The notes under the pieces: model-generated
What the model saw: the letters and a program-made list of their open reading frames with translations, nothing else
Database searches by the model: none
Told to the model about the DNA's origin: nothing
Shown here: in pieces, positions 62,270 to 64,000 of the stretch
Layout of the letters: each line of letters opens with the position of its first letter
How positions within the stretch are numbered: the first letter of the stretch is position 1
NCBI GenBank assembly: GCA_002305265.1
Contig: DBQP01000005.1
Span: 124,001 to 188,000 of the forward strand
DNA length: 64,000 nt
Source: Prevotellaceae bacterium UBA1391
Lineage (GTDB): Bacteria; Bacteroidota; Bacteroidia; Bacteroidales; Bacteroidaceae
Direction: 5' to 3'
Position numbers and translations under genes: made by a program

Positions 62270-63937
62270 TCACGACAAGCCCTCTATCTCTCCATCGACC
62301 ACGTCGATCCGGCGCGCCTGAGGGTCTTTCGGCAGCCCCGGCATGCGCATGATGTCGCCGGCAATGACGATGAGCATCTCCGCTCCTGCGTTGATGGCGA
62401 TGTCTCGCACATGGAAGGGCGCTCCATCGGCAACGCCGGTGCGCTTCGGATCGGTGGAGAAGCTGTACTGCGTCTTGGCGATGCACACGGGCAGATGGCC
62501 GTAGCCCAGCCGGCGTGCCTCTTCCAGTGCCCGGCGCGCAGCGGGCGAATAGGTGATGTCGCCGGCGCCATAGATGCCCTTCGCCACTTTCTCTATCTTC
62601 GTTTCCGCAGGCTCTTGCTCCTCGTAGGTGAAGCGGAGCGGTTGCGAGGGATTCTGCTCAATGGTGTCGACGACGAGGCGAGCCAGTTCCTCGGCACCAC
62701 GCCCTCCCTCGACGAAAGCCTTGTTGAGCGCGAAGCCAACGCCCATGGCCAGGAGATGCTGACGCACAATCTCAATCTCGGCCTCGCTGTCGTCGCCATA
62801 GTGGTTGAGTGCCACCACGACCGTCTGCCCGAAGCGCTGCAAGTTGCGGATGTGGCGGTCCATGTTCTCCGTGCCGCGATACACCGCATCGAAGTTAGGC
62901 TCCGACATCGTCTGCTCCGTGCATCCGCCGTGCAGCTTGAGCGCCCGCATCGTGACGACGAGCACCGTGAGAGATGGCTGAATGCCGGCCCGACGGCATT
63001 TGATGTCCAGAAATTTTTCGGCACCGAGGTCGGCGCCAAATCCGGCTTCCGTCACGGCGTACTCGCCGAAGCGCATGGCCATCCTCGTGGCGATGATGGA
63101 ATTGCAGCCGTGGGCGATGTTGGCAAAGGGGCCTCCATGGACAAAGGCAGGTGTGTGTTCGGTGGTCTGCACCAGATTGGGCGCGAAGGCATCCTTCAGC
63201 AGGGCCATGATGGCCCCGCCAACGCCCAGGTCGCGCACAGTGAACGGCGCGTCGTCGATGGTGATGCCCAGCAGGATGTTGTCGATGCGTCGCCGCAGGT
63301 CAGCCTCGTCTGTCGCCAGACAAAGAATGGCCATGATTTCCGAAGCGGGCGTGATGTCGAAGCCCGTTCCCTGCACGACGCCGGCCGACTTCGGCCCAAG
63401 CCCCGTCACGATATAGCGCAGCGAGCGGTCGTTCACGTCGAGCACGCGGCGCCAGAGCACCTGCTTCAGCGCAAAGCCGTCGTCGCGATGCTGATGGATG
63501 TGATTGTCGAGCAAGGCCGCAATCATGTTGTTGGCAGACGTGATGGCGTGGAAATCCCCCGTGAAGTGAAGATTGATTTTCTCCATGGGCAACACCTGCG
63601 CATAGCCGCCGCCCGCAGCACCGCCTTTCATCCCGAAGCAGGGGCCCAGCGAAGGCTCGCGCAAGGCGAGTACTGCTTTCTTTCCCAGGCGGGTGAGCCC
63701 GAGCGCAAGCCCCACGCTCATGGTCGTCTTGCCGATTCCCGCCTTCGTGGGCGACATGGCGGTGACAAGCACGAGGTGTCCGTCGGGCATTTTCTCGCCG
63801 CACGCCTCTCGCTCGTCCACCTTCGCCATGTAGCGTCCATAGGGAATCAGGGCATCGGAAGGGATGCCAAGGTCGAGGCCGATGTCTGCAATGGGGCGCA
63901 ATGGGATGCTGCGCGCAATCTCAATGTCGGAAAGCAT
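62270..63937 (-). CDS. fhs: formate-tetrahydrofolate ligase
   Basis: A 555-residue enzyme that makes 10-formyltetrahydrofolate from formate, THF and ATP in one-carbon metabolism. The P-loop is in AMSPTKAGIGKTTMSVGLA, the REPSLGPCFGMKGGAAGGGYAQV segment follows, then LNLHFTGD-type sequence (INLHFTGDFHAITSANN), FVHGGPFANIAHGCNS and the C-terminal GDIMRMPGLPKDPQA. The length is standard and the start MLSDIEIARSIPLRPI is the family N-terminus. Confidence 0.98.
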   Translation of the reverse strand: MLSDIEIARSIPLRPIADIGLDLGIPSDALIPYGRYMAKVDEREACGEKMPDGHLVLVTAMSPTKAGIGKTTMSVGLALGLTRLGKKAVLALREPSLGPCFGMKGGAAGGGYAQVLPMEKINLHFTGDFHAITSANNMIAALLDNHIHQHRDDGFALKQVLWRRVLDVNDRSLRYIVTGLGPKSAGVVQGTGFDITPASEIMAILCLATDEADLRRRIDNILLGITIDDAPFTVRDLGVGGAIMALLKDAFAPNLVQTTEHTPAFVHGGPFANIAHGCNSIIATRMAMRFGEYAVTEAGFGADLGAEKFLDIKCRRAGIQPSLTVLVVTMRALKLHGGCTEQTMSEPNFDAVYRGTENMDRHIRNLQRFGQTVVVALNHYGDDSEAEIEIVRQHLLAMGVGFALNKAFVEGGRGAEELARLVVDTIEQNPSQPLRFTYEEQEPAETKIEKVAKGIYGAGDITYSPAARRALEEARRLGYGHLPVCIAKTQYSFSTDPKRTGVADGAPFHVRDIAINAGAEMLIVIAGDIMRMPGLPKDPQARRIDVVDGEIEGLS

Positions 63938-63972
63938 AAGAAGATGAAGTGGGGTTGATGGTATATTTTCTG

Positions 63973-63980
63973 CAAATGTA
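63973..63980 (-). promoter_or_regulatory. fhs promoter -7 element
   Basis: TACATTTG on the minus strand, 35 bases before the fhs ATG, near the window end; the -33 region would start at about 64000 and cannot be judged. Confidence 0.55.
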
Positions 63981-64000
63981 CGGCATTTTTTCCATACATC

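Noticed and set aside
1..64000. tRNA, rRNA, prophage, insertion sequence or integrative element
   Set aside because: I looked through all gaps and found no tRNA-like cloverleaf, no rRNA, no transposase or integrase and no flanking attachment repeats.

Overview
The window looks like chromosomal core DNA of a GC-rich member of the Bacteroidetes, most likely Prevotellaceae. The support is: a type III glutamine synthetase, a bacteroidete-type serine palmitoyltransferase, a GH97 glycosidase, a GH10 xylanase with a C-terminal tail typical of secreted bacteroidete proteins, an LL-diaminopimelate aminotransferase, and many promoters of the Bacteroidetes form (TTG, about 20 nt, TAnnTTTG) in AT-rich gaps. 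I see no rRNA, tRNA, prophage, transposase or cas gene.

Layout. 0.3-3.6 kb: GH97 glycosidase and pheS on the minus strand. 3.9-10.6 kb: a plus-strand run of housekeeping genes (lipoprotein, murB, MBL-fold hydrolase, threonine aldolase, HAD phosphatase, MIP18-family protein, lpxH). 10.9-13.7 kb: modular GH10 xylanase. 14.3-36.8 kb: a long minus-strand block devoted to ammonium and glutamine: type III glutamine synthetase, Amt, PII, an outer-membrane barrel, AsnB, GltD, GltB, CarB, CarA, PyrG and a long PurF-type amidotransferase. 37.3-39.4 kb: dapF and dapL. 39.6-46.6 kb: an AraC regulator divergent from an RND efflux operon (adaptor, pump, TolC-like channel). 46.9-53.8 kb: trmD, glmS, spt and recG on the minus strand. 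54.4-62.2 kb: gdhA, a Nudix hydrolase, vsr, a receiver/PEP-synthase-like fusion, a HAD phosphatase and a ComF-like protein. 62.3-63.9 kb: formate-tetrahydrofolate ligase.

The genes fit one economy: ammonium enters through the barrel and Amt, is sensed by PII, is fixed by glutamine synthetase/GOGAT or by GdhA, and the glutamine amide is spent by AsnB, CarAB, PyrG, the PurF-type enzyme and GlmS.

The most striking unexplained structure is a family of intergenic arrays, ten in 64 kb. Each holds three to seven short units locked to a 22-bp period. Two unit types occur: A (CGAACGCAGTCG and close variants, flanked by A or T runs) and B (the perfect palindrome CGAAGGCCTTCG and variants). Where both types occur together they stay on, or within 1-2 bp of, the same 22-bp lattice. 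All arrays lie between genes, none inside one. A second structure is a 34-bp hairpin-forming repeat present twice, 66 bp apart, just upstream of the glutamine synthetase gene. A third is a triple nested palindrome between the convergent comF-like and fhs genes.
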